DNA from: Adiantum capillus-veneris
Taxonomy: Eukaryota > Streptophyta > Polypodiopsida > Polypodiales > Pteridaceae
DNA: 64,000 nt
Reading direction: 5' to 3'
NCBI GenBank assembly: GCA_014529385.2
Contig: CM043958.1
Location: forward strand, 157,518,793-157,582,792
The notes under the pieces are model-generated. The model had not been told where the DNA came from and ran no database searches. It saw nothing but the letters and a program-made list of their open reading frames with translations. Both the position numbers and the translations under genes were made by a program. Shown one piece after another: positions 44,201 through 53,999 of the stretch. The stretch's first letter is position 1; each line of letters opens with the position of its first letter.

Positions 44201-44757
44201 AATTGGCTCATGATGGCCACCTTCAGGTTTGCAATATCTTCAAATGTATAGTTATTTTTCTTCTCTGAGTAGACCTTAATGTCATCCCGCCTCTTAGTCA
44301 CATTGTCTCCTTTGTTAGAGAGGTCAAGTGATGCTGCCACCACCTTCTCTGTGATGAAAATCATCGTATTAGGCTTGCCTTGCAGATCTGTAACTCTGGC
44401 TATGCCGTCCTCTTTGATTGTGGTGACAAACTCCCACACTCTTTTAACATCAATCCCTGATGGCAAGGCGTCAAAGTAATTGTGTAGATCCAGTTTCTCT
44501 AAGTAGTCACCCATCTTGCTCCTGAAAAATTCATTGAGCTCTTGAGGGATCATGGGTAGCTCCACTGCATTTCCCTTTGGATCTTTAAACACTCCTTGGT
44601 AGATTCTCAGATCATTGGTTTCTAGTAGGTCATCTTGAATCCAAGTGCTTGTGGGCTTCACGGTTCCCTCTGGGATAACAAAAGGCTCCACTTCCTCTAA
44701 GTAGTCCTTGATAGTCATCCTCTTCTTCTTTGCAGGCGACTTCTTTGTGGCTGCCAT
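41246..44757 (-). pseudogene. Family B ORF: ~1,170-codon coiled-coil protein of unknown function
   Basis: From the ATG at 44,757: a Lys-rich start (MAATKKSPAKKKRMTIKDYL), then a ~240-residue globular domain (FFRSKMGDYLEKLDLHNYFD; VAIMSQLYNQYFHMFTKQPQ). A charged and Pro/Ser-rich linker, an acidic segment (~43,400-43,250) and a long coiled coil (43,087-42,300, IKAEVDSLQKQDQENTQKQA onward) follow. A ~330-residue C-terminal domain (IVDSQPKWRKAWLTKYPQYL; MSEQYMVKTLTGAIKLFTGS) ends 2 bases before the polypurine tract. Damage is light: one frameshift near 43,230 and about six TAG or TGA codons, none TAA. There is no protease, RT or integrase. The order resembles family A at 17.9-20.1 kb. Function unknown. 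Confidence 0.65.
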
Positions 44758-45173
44758 GGATCCTGTTGCACTCAGTAGTCCAAAGTTATCGTTTTTTACA
44801 GATTAGCTGATAAACTGAGTTCTAACTACCCAAATGACTTGAAAATTGAAATAAGAACTCAAAAGGGACTAGGAAAGCCATGCACGTGCCCACAGTAGGT
44901 TTTTGGCTGAAAAATAAGCATGTAGACATCCTACGCGTAGGATGTCTACTTCCTCTGATTTTGATGAAACTTGACATGCTTGTGGCTCTTGATCTGTGCA
45001 ACATAGCTATGTACTTAGAATTTGGTTTGGACATCAAAAGTGCAATTTTGAGCAGATTTAGGCTTTGGCTCACAAAATGGGTAGGATGTCCTATATGGAT
45101 GGGCAAGTATTCTTAACACTAGCGGGCTGATCGTCATGATATCCAATTGGATTGAAATTTGATATATAGGCTT
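44758..45173 (-). other. Leader of the family B element, proximal part
   Basis: Untranslated sequence upstream of the 44,757 start. It contains the 28-bp palindrome at 44,922-44,949. It is continuous with 50,404 onward once the copia element is disregarded. Confidence 0.6.
44922..44949. repeat. 28-bp perfect palindrome, leader copy 1
   Basis: The half-site is GTAGACATCCTACG followed by its exact reverse complement. Related copies lie at 50,461, 50,747, 51,034 and 61,890. Confidence 0.9.
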
Positions 45174-45178
45174 CTTAT
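45174..45178 (+). repeat. Target-site duplication CTTAT, left
   Basis: Identical to 50,399-50,403 on the other side of the copia element. Confidence 0.9.
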
Positions 45179-45500
45179 TGTTGAGATGTCGAGCTCTACA
45201 CCTTGAGCTGGCATCCACTACGGGTCTTGGCCGCTTACGGCATTTACTCACTAGCGTGTTAGGTGACCGACACGGAGGATCTCTGCCAGTGATTCTACAG
45301 CTGGACTACACATATAGTGCCAGCCTAGTACGCTTCTAGTGAGTTCACACTTAGTGACCGCATGTACATATGTGCTATTTTTCAGCTTTAGCACTTAATC
45401 ATTTTGTACTCTCTTTTCTGTAAAGAAGAAGAAGAAGCTTTCCATCTCTGTGTGCTTTGTGCTTGTCTTGTGTAGCTCTCTTGCATCCTCATTCTTTACA
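45179..45500 (+). mobile_element. 5' LTR of the complete copia element
   Basis: TGTTGAGATGTCGAGCTC to ATTCTTTACA. It contains a GAAGAAGAAG run near the transcribed 3' part. It shares the TGTTGAGATGTC start and GAAGAAGAAG run with the LTR family at 13,042 but is otherwise a distinct subfamily. Confidence 0.95.
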
Positions 45501-45516
45501 TGGTATCAGAGCCTGG
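45501..45516 (+). other. Primer-binding site (initiator tRNA-Met)
   Basis: TGGTATCAGAGCCTGG directly abuts the LTR. Confidence 0.95.
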
Positions 45517-45756
45517 TGCAGGCAAGAGAGGCTAAGAGAGAAAGAGCATCACAATCTCTTCATTCGCAATCCACAAGTTTTTGAACAGGTCTCCAAAGTG
45601 CAGTATACAGAGATTTACTGTACAAGTACAGTGGTTGTATGTACGCTTGATTGTGGACACTCGTTGAGTGTAGAAAGCGTTCATGTACCACGATAGCAGG
45701 TTCAGCAGATTTGCAGGTTTTTGTAGATTACAGCTATTTTGTCTTAGTGCTTCGAG

Positions 45757-46652
45757 ATGTCTGACTGTTTCAGTTAGATTGTTACTGAGAAGCTTGAGAA
45801 AAATAACTACCCTGCATGAGAGTTCAGAATAACAAATTTCCTAAAAGGAAAAGGTTATTGGGACTATGTAGAAGGAGACAATGAAAAGGAACGAGAGATT
45901 CCCGAGGCAAATGCTACAGCAGAACAAAGGAAAGCTTTGAGGGACTGGCAACAAGGCCAGAGCAAAGTGATGTATTGGCTTTCTATGAGCATCACAGATG
46001 GCATGATGGGCTATCTACAGGATGCTGAAACCCCCGCCATTGCATGGAGAAACTTAGGCAGAGTGTTCGAGGTGAACACCAAGGCCAAGAAGCTTCAACT
46101 AAAGTCGGAGCTAAATCAGGTTAAGAGGAACAACCTCTCAATCAATGATTATGCCTTGAAGATCAAGAGTATCATTGAGGCTCTTGGATCTATTAAAGTC
46201 TCAGTGGAAGACGATGACATTGTCCGTGCATGCTTGGATGGTCTAGGAGATGAGAATGTACATTTTAGGTCTTCCATGAATACAAGAGACGACATCCCCG
46301 TGTTCCAAGATTTGATTTCTATGCTTATTCTTGAAGAGAAGAACCTTGACACATCTTCTTCTCATGGCAGAAATAATTCTGAACAGGCCTTCTATTCTAA
46401 CTCCAACAGAGGTAGAGGTAGAGGTCGTGGTCGAGGCCCAAGGGGTTGCAGGGGCCAATTTCTGGAAGGTCAATCAAATCAAAACAATACAGGTGGCAGG
46501 GGAACCAGTCTCAAGGCAAGGGGAGTCAAAGAGGTCGTGGTGCAGGATCAAGCACGCAGCAACATACTCCAGATAGCAGAGAATGTTGGACTTGTGGTGA
46601 AAGAGGTCACATGTCACGTGACTGTCCAAAGGGAAAAGCAAGTGGAAAGTGA
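45757..46652 (+). pseudogene. Copia gag
   Basis: Start MSDCFS at 45,757. GKGYWDYVEG, KVMYWLSMSITDGMMGYLQD and KLQLKSELNQVKRNNLSIND are copia gag (UBN2) blocks. A Gly-Arg tract and the zinc knuckle CWTCGERGHMSRDC follow in another frame after a shift near 46,450-46,490. TAG at 45,775 and TGA at 45,817 occupy positions that are Gln and Trp in the 13.84-kb copy. TGA at 46,650 follows the knuckle. Confidence 0.85.
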
Positions 46653-47159
46653 GAACAGGGCAACTATGCATCTACTAGCAGAGATGCAGATGATAGCAAA
46701 AACGAGTGCATGTTTGTTATGCAGCATGTAATGAATACAATGACTGCAGAGAATTCCACCCAAGATGATGTTTGGTATGTGGATTCAGGTGCCTCTAATC
46801 ACATGACGTCTCGTGGAGAGTGGTTTAGAGATATGCGCAAACCAGATGTGTCAGGCTATGTGCAGACAGGAGATGACACAGCTCACCCCATTGCTCATGT
46901 AGGGGACATACCTCTAAATACGAAGAGTGGGAAATCAAAGTACTTAGCAGATGTACTTCATGTCCCAAACATTACAAAGAATCTTGTTTCTGTTGGACAA
47001 ATGGTTGAGTAGGGTTTGCAGGCTCGCTTCAATCCAAATGGCTGTTATGTAGAAGATTTCCAGAATGGCTGTAAGCTGATCACAGAGGGCAAATGTGTGG
47101 GCAGAATGTTTACGCTGAATGTAGACATGCCTGAGGTAAAAGCTACATTATTTGCATAG
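46653..47159 (+). pseudogene. Copia protease region
   Basis: It is in frame with the zinc knuckle. MQHVMNTMTAENSTQDDV leads to WYVDSGASNHMTSRGEWF with intact DSG, then YLADVLHVPNITKNLVSVGQ. TAG codons at 47,010 and 47,157 interrupt the otherwise open frame. The protease cleaves the polyprotein. Confidence 0.85.
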
Positions 47160-47779
47160 GGCACAGGTGTTGTGGCTGATGTTGACATTTGGCACAAACG
47201 CATTGGCCATGTCAATGAGCACAGATTGTGCAGCATGCAATCAAAACAGATTGTAAAAGGTTTGCCCAAATTCAAGGTGGATGGTATGCATAAAGTGTGT
47301 GCAGCATGCCAGTTTGGAAAACAGTCAAAAGGCTCATTTCCACATGAGCGCAATGTATGTAAAAAGCCACTTGAGGTGGTGCACACAGATGTTTGCGGTC
47401 CAACCGATACTGCAAGTATACATGGTTGCAGGTATTATGTCTCTTTCATTGATGACCATACAAGGAAAGTATGGGTCTACTTCATGCGTAACAAAAGTGA
47501 AGTGTTTGGTCACTTTCAAGACTTCAAAGTCATGATTGAGAAGGAGACAGATATGCAAATCAAGACATTGAGGTCAGATGGAGGGGGAGAGTACTTCTCA
47601 AATGATTTTTCAGATTTTCTGCGAATGCATGGTATACGCAGGCAGTTTATATGCAGATATACTCCACAACAGAATGGGGTCACAGAAAGGAAAAACAGGC
47701 ACATCGCAGAGGTTGCACGTGCATTGATGAATGAGAACAACATGCCTCGTCAATTTTGGGCTGAACCGTAAATACAGCT
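47160..47779 (+). pseudogene. Copia integrase (GAG-pre-integrase and catalytic core)
   Basis: DIWHKRIGHVNEHRL and CAACQFG form the His-Cys zinc region. The catalytic residues are the Asp of HTDVCGP, the Asp of LRSDGGGEYFS and the Glu of QQNGVTERKN, all present. A one-base loss near 47,766 (after QFWAE) shifts the frame into RT. Integrase inserts the cDNA; the core is intact but the polyprotein is broken. Confidence 0.9.
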
Positions 47780-50062
47780 GTGTACATTATGAACAGGACA
47801 CCTACAGCTGCGGTGCATGATGTAACACATGAGGAAAAGTTTACAGGTACAAAGCCTGATTTGGCACACTTGAAAGTGTTTGGCTGCATAGCTTACGTGC
47901 ATGTACCAGATGAGTTGCGTAGGAAATTGGATCCTAAAGCAGAGAAATGTATTCTTGTGGGATATTCCCTTGAACAAAAGGGGTACAGGTGCTACAATCC
48001 TACTACACGAGAATTACGAGTGAGCAGAGATGTAGTCTTTGATGAGATGAGCACCTGGTACAGTAATTCACATGGCACTATTGGGGCTGATGTAAAAGAT
48101 GATGTGGTTGTACAAAATGTGAGGCCACAGTCACAGGTTTTGAGTGGAACACAAGAGTCCTCTTCTCGTGGCTCTGTTGAGAAACCATGGAATGGTAGAC
48201 TACGTACGCAGGTTACTCTACCAACAGGTACAGGGAATGTATCATTAAAAGGAAAGGAAAAGGTTGATGAACCTCCCTTTATGGCTGATGCATCATCGTG
48301 TTTTTCACATGTAGACATGGATTCAGATGGTTCTGAACAAAGTCTTGATGAGGAATTTGGAATTCCGGCTGTCAGGACACCTGGTGTAAGGAAAGTACAA
48401 GAAGATGCTAGAGGGCAAAGGAGTGACCCAGGACCGCGCACATCTAATAGAGTCAGAAATCCAGTTCAGAAATTGACTTATGATGGGTATCTAGCGCATC
48501 ACCAAGCCTACATGGCTAAGGTGATACAGGATGTGGAGCCCACATGTTTTGAGGATGCAGTTGGAAATGTGCATTGGGATGATGCAATGAATGAAGAGAT
48601 GGCTGCATTGGAAGCAAACGACACATGGGAGTTGGTGCCATTACCAAGTGGCAAGAAAGCTATTGGCTGTAAATGGGTGTATAAAACCAAGCATAAGGCT
48701 GATGGTAACATTGAGCGTCACAAGGCAAGGCTGGTCGCAAAGGGTTATGCACAGACGTATGGCATAGACTATGAGGAGACATTTGCTCTAGTGGAAAAGA
48801 TGACGACTGTGAGAGCTGTCATAGCAGTGGCTGCATCTAGAGGATGGATTATGCATCAAATGGATGTAAAGAATTCCTTCTTGAATGGTGAGTTGCAAGA
48901 GGAAGTGTATATGGATCAGCCACCTGGTTATGTCGATCCAGGTTACCCAGATTATGTATGCAGACTTCTCAAAGCTTTGTATGGTTTGAAGCAGGGCTCT
49001 AGAGCATGGTATGACAGGATTGCCAAGTATCGTGTCAGTATTGGTTTTAGGAGAGCTCATGCTGATCATTCACTCTATGTACGTGAGAGTGATGTGGGGA
49101 TTGTGGTCATTACCATATATGTAGATGACCTTAGTATTGTTGGTGACAATGCTATGGAGATTGACCATGTGAAGGGTCTTCTCAAACAGGAGTTTGAAAT
49201 GAAAGATTTAGGCGAGTTGCGCTACTTTCTTGGCATTGAGGTGATCAAGACTCCAGAGGGCGTATGGCTATCACAGAGACAGTATGCTTTGGACATGTTG
49301 TCAAAGTATGGTATGGCTAATTGTAAGCCAATTTCTATTCCCTTGGATGTGAATGCAAAGCTGAGTGCAGAGAAGGGTGATGTTGTTGAGGATGTCAACA
49401 TGTACAGGAAGATTGTGGGTAGTCTAATCTACTTGACTATCACGAGGCCAGACTTGAGCTACACAGTAGGCTTGGAGAGTCAATTCATGCAGCTTCCGAG
49501 GAAGCCACATTTGGATGGAGTACGACGCACACTTAGGTATGTGCAAGGTACTCTTGACTACGCATTGTTCTATGCAGCAGATGCACCATTAGCATTGTAT
49601 GGATATACAGATGCAGATTGGGTAGGTAGCATTGTTGATAGGAGATCTACGAGTGGCTTCATGTTCTCTTTTGGGAGTGCTGCTGTTACTTGGAGCAGCA
49701 AAAAGTAGCCTACGAGTGCTTTATCGAGCACAGAGGCCGAGTACAGAGGTGCAGTAGTTGCGGCGTCCGAGGTAGCTTGGCTATGCACATTACTTGAGGC
49801 CTTGGGAGTGCAGGTGGACCAGCAGATTTTCATCCATTGTGACAACCTCAGCAGCATGCAGCTGGCTAGGAACCCAGTGTTCCATGACAGGACCAAACAC
49901 ATAGAGGTCCATTACCACTACGTTCGAGAGCGAGTGTTGGCGGGCGACATCGACTTGGTCTACGTCAGCACAGAGGAGCAGATAGCGGATATCTTTACCA
50001 TGGCTCTCGGAGCTGAGAAGCTTCGACGTTTCCAGACTATGCTTGGACTCTCCGACATGTAG
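47780..50062 (+). pseudogene. Copia integrase tail, RT and RNase H
   Basis: 642 codons are open: VFGCIAYVHVPDELRRKLDP, a Ser-rich linker, then RT (NDTWELVPLPSGKKAIGCKW; MHQMDVKNSFLNGELQEEVY; VVITIYVDDLSIVGDN with intact YVDD; LRYFLGIEV). RNase H follows (LYGYTDADWVGSIVDRRSTS). TAG at 49,706 interrupts just before SALSSTEAEYRGAVVAASE and HIEVHYHYVRERV. The proper end is TAG at 50,060. Apart from that one stop, this half looks functional. Confidence 0.92.
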
Positions 50063-50076
50063 AGCTCGAGGGGGAG
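50063..50076 (+). other. Polypurine tract of the complete copia element
   Basis: AGCTCGAGGGGGAG lies immediately before the 3' LTR. Confidence 0.9.
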
Positions 50077-50398
50077 TGTTGAGATGTCGAGCTCTACACC
50101 TTGAGCTGGCATCCACTACGGGTCTTGGCCACTTACGGCATTTACTCACTGGCATGTTAGGTGACCGACACAGAGGATCTCTGTCAGTGATTCTACAGCT
50201 GGACTACACTTATAGTGCCAGCCTAGTACGCTTCTAGTGAGTTCACACTTAGTGACCGTATGTACATATGTGCTATTTTTCAGCTTTAGCACTTAGTCAT
50301 TTTGTACTCTCTTTTCTGTAAAGAAGAAGAAGAAGCTTTCCATCTCTGTGTGCTTTGTGCTTGTCTTGTGTAGCTCTCTTGCATCCTCATTCTTTACA
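50077..50398 (+). mobile_element. 3' LTR of the complete copia element
   Basis: 322 bp. It differs from the 5' LTR at eight positions, e.g. CCGCTT/CCACTT and GACCGC/GACCGT. Confidence 0.95.
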
Positions 50399-50403
50399 CT
50401 TAT
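50399..50403 (+). repeat. Target-site duplication CTTAT, right
   Basis: Matches 45,174-45,178 exactly. Confidence 0.9.
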
Positions 50404-51165
50404 ACCATGTAAAAGACTCCCATGATGTCAATTCCTGCACAAAAGGTCAATATGACCCTGGAGACATCCTACGCATAGGATGTCTCTTTTCTTAGAATGA
50501 CTTGATTTTGGTTTTGTGGGTAGCCCTTAGCATGTAGAACATGGCCCTATTCTTAGATTTTGATTTGGATAAGTATTGGTGTTGTTAGGAGCATGTGTAG
50601 TGTTTTTAGGCTCAAAAAAGTGCATCTTTGAGGTTTTGGGGGCCAAATGTGATGGGTCTGGCTTGAAATTTGATACATGAGCTTGTGAAGATGTTATAAA
50701 CAGTTGTGGAACTCAAAAACACCAGCTGGAGGTCAAATAGGGCATTTAGACATCCTACGTGTAGGATGTCTATTTCACTATTTTTCATATCTGACTCCAC
50801 AGTTAGCTTGGCAATGTGATAATGAGTATATTGTGCAAGTTTCATGTGATTTGGACTAGTTTGGTAGGGCTATGACCCTTTATTGCCTCTATGCTCTAAC
50901 TTTCCGTTTTTTTTTAATGCATATGAGGTCAACTCCTGTCAAAATGTGATGAAACTTGATGGCTAGCATGTATAAGCTATGTAGAAGCTGTGTATGAGGT
51001 GAGATATTGAGTTGGGTGCCCAAACATGGCCTTGAGACATCCTACACGTAGGATGTCTCCTGATGAATTCTTTTGGAGAAGTGCTACTAGTATATGCCCT
51101 TAGCCCCCTTGAGTCCCCTTTAAGCCTTATTTCAATAAAAATGTCAAAAAGATAGATAGAAACTC
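50404..51165 (-). repeat. Leader of the family B element: ~290-bp repeats with palindromic cores
   Basis: Three palindromes at 50,461-50,486, 50,747-50,772 and 51,034-51,059 are 286-287 bases apart. Copy 1 (44,922) would be about 310 bases further on if the copia element were absent. The core is A-GACATCCTAC-NN-GTAGGATGTC-T. The outermost base pair is G-C in copies at 50,461 and 51,034 and T-A in copies at 44,922 and 50,747. Flanking words (GGTCAAATAGGGCAT, GGTCAATATGACCCTG) are weakly conserved. Confidence 0.75.
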
Positions 51166-51640
51166 CCTATTTGGCTTTCAGAGACTCTGAGTCGTTTTCT
51201 GACTCTTGGAGTGCTTTTCGGCGATGAAATTTCTTGATGTGAGTCTCCATAGCTTCATGGTTCCTTGGGGAACCTTGCCATATGGTTTTTGTTGGCTTTG
51301 GCTTCACTGGAGCTCCGTTTGGTGATTTGTCACTCTGGAAGCACCAGTGGTTGCGTTTGCATGCCGTCGATGACTTGTGGTGGTCTACCACCATAGGACT
51401 TAGTTGTTGATGGTCTAGGCAAACTGCTCGTGAAGTTTGGTGGCAAACGGACATCCGGTTTGGCCGTGAGAGCTAGTTGACGCTTTATGTGTCCGATGCC
51501 GTTTCTGAAGCTTAGTCCTGCTTTGGGTCGCCTTATGGCCATGTAGCTATATAGCCTTGTAGAGCATGTGGAGATGCTCCTACCCATGAGTTTTGGTAGC
51601 ATTTGGGCGACTTTCCACCGATTTACCACTTGGTGGCCTC
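51166..51640 (-). pseudogene. Basic ORF pieces upstream of the leader, unrecognised
   Basis: Two overlapping minus-strand frames join near 51,340-51,400: NRWKVAQMLPKLMGRSISTC with KPDVRLPPNFTSSLPRPSTT, then VKPKPTKTIWQGSPRNHEAM and HIKKFHRRKALQESENDSES. The composition is basic and CpG-rich. It may be part of the LTR or leader of a gypsy element, with fortuitous openness. Confidence 0.25.
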
Positions 51641-52663
51641 TTGCAGGGCTCTAGAAGTTAGGGTTTTTCCCGTTGGTTTTTTGCCGCCTTTGTGCATTCA
51701 AGAGTGGTCTCCTATGCTAGGGTAAACCCCCTATGAAGCCTTATTGCTATTGGGTTAGCCGTTAGGTGGCTACCCTTGCCTATAGGTCTCTACTGCCCGT
51801 TCCCCGTTTGAACCCTACACTAGTTTTCGCGATAAAACATCAAACATACGCGAAAAGCTCAAGGTTCTGAGTCTACCTCTCATATCTGGATCTTGTCGAG
51901 TGGTCGTGCGCGTCATAGAAGCAGCTGGAAGTCCGGTTCATTCTAGGTGGCAAGAGCTCTCTCTCAAGAAGGAAATAGTAGAAATGAGCTCTAAGTGAAG
52001 TGAAAAAATCTTATAATGGGGGTCCCCGGACCACTTTCTATGAAATTTGACATGTGCTCCTAACTTCTTGCGAGATGCGGTTTAGGCTCAAAAAGTTCTT
52101 AATTTGGACCCCGTTTGCCTAGTTTCCGAGAAATTTGACGTTTCGGTCAAAATTTGGCCAAAACACGCCTCCCGCTCCATTCACATAATTGCACCCCCAT
52201 TGTACCATAGGTTGTCCTATAGTCACTGATTATCCCCATTATTTTTTGTTTTTCATTACGATCGTATTTCACCTGCTTTTGTATTTTTGAAGTTTTTCTA
52301 CCGATAATTAGTAAAATTAAAAAGAAAATAGAAAAATAAATCCTAAAAATCCCCAAAAATCACAATAACTCAAAAACATCATCGCAAAACACTATGTACA
52401 CTCACATGCAATTTTTATGGCCGGATTTCTCCGTTTTACCAATATTTTGCCTGAAAAATGACTGTTTTTACATATATACATACACCTAGAGGCCTAATTT
52501 GGCGTTTGGTCCCATGTACTTATAGATTCATGCTGTATAAGGGCATGTGTACTTAGGTTAGTCCAAAACATTTTGCAATCAAATGAAACCCTTTAAAATA
52601 GTTGAAAAACATGCCCTTTTTTCTTTTGCTCTTTTCACCTTCATTGGGTCCGCATTGAGAATG
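51641..52663 (-). mobile_element. Probable gypsy LTR (3' LTR of the 52-62 kb element)
   Basis: It follows the polypurine tract at 52,664-52,680 on the minus strand, is non-coding, and includes an ATTATAAGATTTT TATA-like box near 52,012. The first bases after the tract (CATTCTCAATGC) do not start with TG. No second copy is in the window, so the limits are uncertain. Confidence 0.4.
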
Positions 52664-52665
52664 CC

Positions 52666-52680
52666 TCCCCCCCTCCTAGT
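52666..52680 (-). other. Polypurine tract of the minus-strand gypsy element
   Basis: CTAGGAGGGGGGGAG on the minus strand, identical to 41,230-41,244. Confidence 0.75.
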
Positions 52681-52786
52681 TGGAGCCCTCCAGGACGACA
52701 AGGTATCGCCTTGGGGTATGTGCAGTGCATGGGTTAAAAATTGTGCTAATGCACGGCCTTGTAATGTGGCCCTATTTGATGCATAC

Positions 52787-53926
52787 TCAGTCAATGCATG
52801 GAAAAATCAATGTTGTGCGAGAGGAGGGAATAAGCAAGATGCTTATTGGCATTCGACGTCGAGGTTTCCTGTTTGTTGTTGATTTGGTTGGCAGTTTTTC
52901 TTTGCAAGTAAAAGTTTGTAACTCTACAGCTCTTTGTTTGATCGTCTTCTTTGCAAAAGTTGCTTGGGTTGCCACTGTCGATATGGCCGTGGTTGTCTCC
53001 GTGGAGAGAATTGTCGTGGCTGAATTAGCCGTAATATTTTTCTCTTTTGCTTGCCATTTGTAGCTTTGTTTTGGATGCGTTTGTAGGTTTATTGCCTCTT
53101 TTTTTGTCTTGGTGGCTTTTCTGTTGATCGACATCTGCACAGATTGATTTGTCGATGTCGTTTGTTTGGCTGCTGGTTTTGCTTGCATTGAAGGGAGTTC
53201 CTGTAGCATCGCCTTGGGGATCCAAATGCGTTTCTCATGTAGTTGGCGATTGAGCATGTTCTTTGGTATCCATATATGTTTGATGACTTTGTTTGGTGTT
53301 TGATTAACCTGGTTTTTCGGGGGCTGTCTGCTAGTGCACTGTGGTTTGTAGGCTTGTTCACGTAGATCTTTTCGTACCCATACTTGTTGTTTTCTTATTG
53401 CTGACTTTGATCTATTCTTTTTCGCCTATGGTATCTCATTTTTTGATTGAAGACAGTTGGCTGTTTCTTGTGTATCCTGCATAGGTATCTTTGGCTGGTT
53501 AAGCGGCACCCATCTATTTTTCTCTTGATCAATTGATTGTGGCACCATTATTGGGTTATTTCGGGTTGTCTGATCAAAGGCTACCACCTGTTGTTCTTGT
53601 GCATGCTGAATTCTGACGGTATTCGCACTCCAATCTATCTGCACATTATATTCTGTATGCCATGGTTGTCTCAACAACATGGGGTGTAGTGTGCTCGCAT
53701 CCTCAACCACATAAAACTTATGGGGGTAAACATATTGATGTATTTGTACATGTAATATTGTCCAGCCCAATGTTCCTAGCGAATGTGATGTACTACTTTT
53801 CAGCACTTGTTGAGTAGGATGTAGATGATCTTTAAGCTTGAGCTGTTTATATAATTGGTAAGAGATCAGATTTTCTTGAGCTCCAGAATCAAGCAATGCC
53901 GTTGATTCAACTTTATTGCTACCCAC
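52787..53926 (-). pseudogene. Accessory ORF downstream of integrase: aspartic-protease-like domain plus basic tail
   Basis: 380 codons in one frame with a single TAG (53,426). Residues ~10-30 read STALLDSGAQENLISYQLYK, the DSGA motif of retropepsin-like proteases. TLHPMLLRQPWHTEYNVQID follows, like the second protease signature. The tail is rich in Lys, Gln and Thr and repeats a W-(V/I)-(P/R)-K motif: QQVWVRKDL, KHIWIPKNML, KRIWIPKAML. It lies after the integrase end (54,076) and before the polypurine tract. The element already has a gag-proximal protease at 57 kb, so a second one is unexpected. Function unknown. Confidence 0.65.
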
Positions 53927-53999
53927 TTTGACTGTACAATTATTGGTTCCACTGTGTCTTCACCAAAATTCGTTAATCGAATACCATTTATTCGCAACA

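Larger units (their letters stand above)
45179..50398 (+). mobile_element. Complete Ty1/copia retrotransposon (5,220 bp)
   Basis: Two 322-bp LTRs, TG...CA ends, PBS, gag-protease-integrase-RT-RNase H in copia order, polypurine tract, and a perfect 5-bp duplication. The LTRs differ at 8 of 322 positions by eye (~97.5% identity), 7 of them transitions. The polyprotein has six premature stops (four TAG, two TGA) and two frameshifts, so it is non-autonomous now. It sits in the leader of the family B element. Confidence 0.95.

Noticed and set aside
45775-49708. A variant genetic code with TAG read as glutamine
   Set aside because: TAG often aligns with Gln, but the same elements also have TGA stops and frameshifts, many ordinary CAG and CAA codons, and a correct terminal TAG at 50,060. 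Deamination of CHG sites explains the pattern more simply.
44922-51059. CRISPR-like array or attachment sites from the palindromes
   Set aside because: Spacing of ~290 bases, related flanking sequence, location in retroelement leaders and eukaryotic context all argue for leader repeats.
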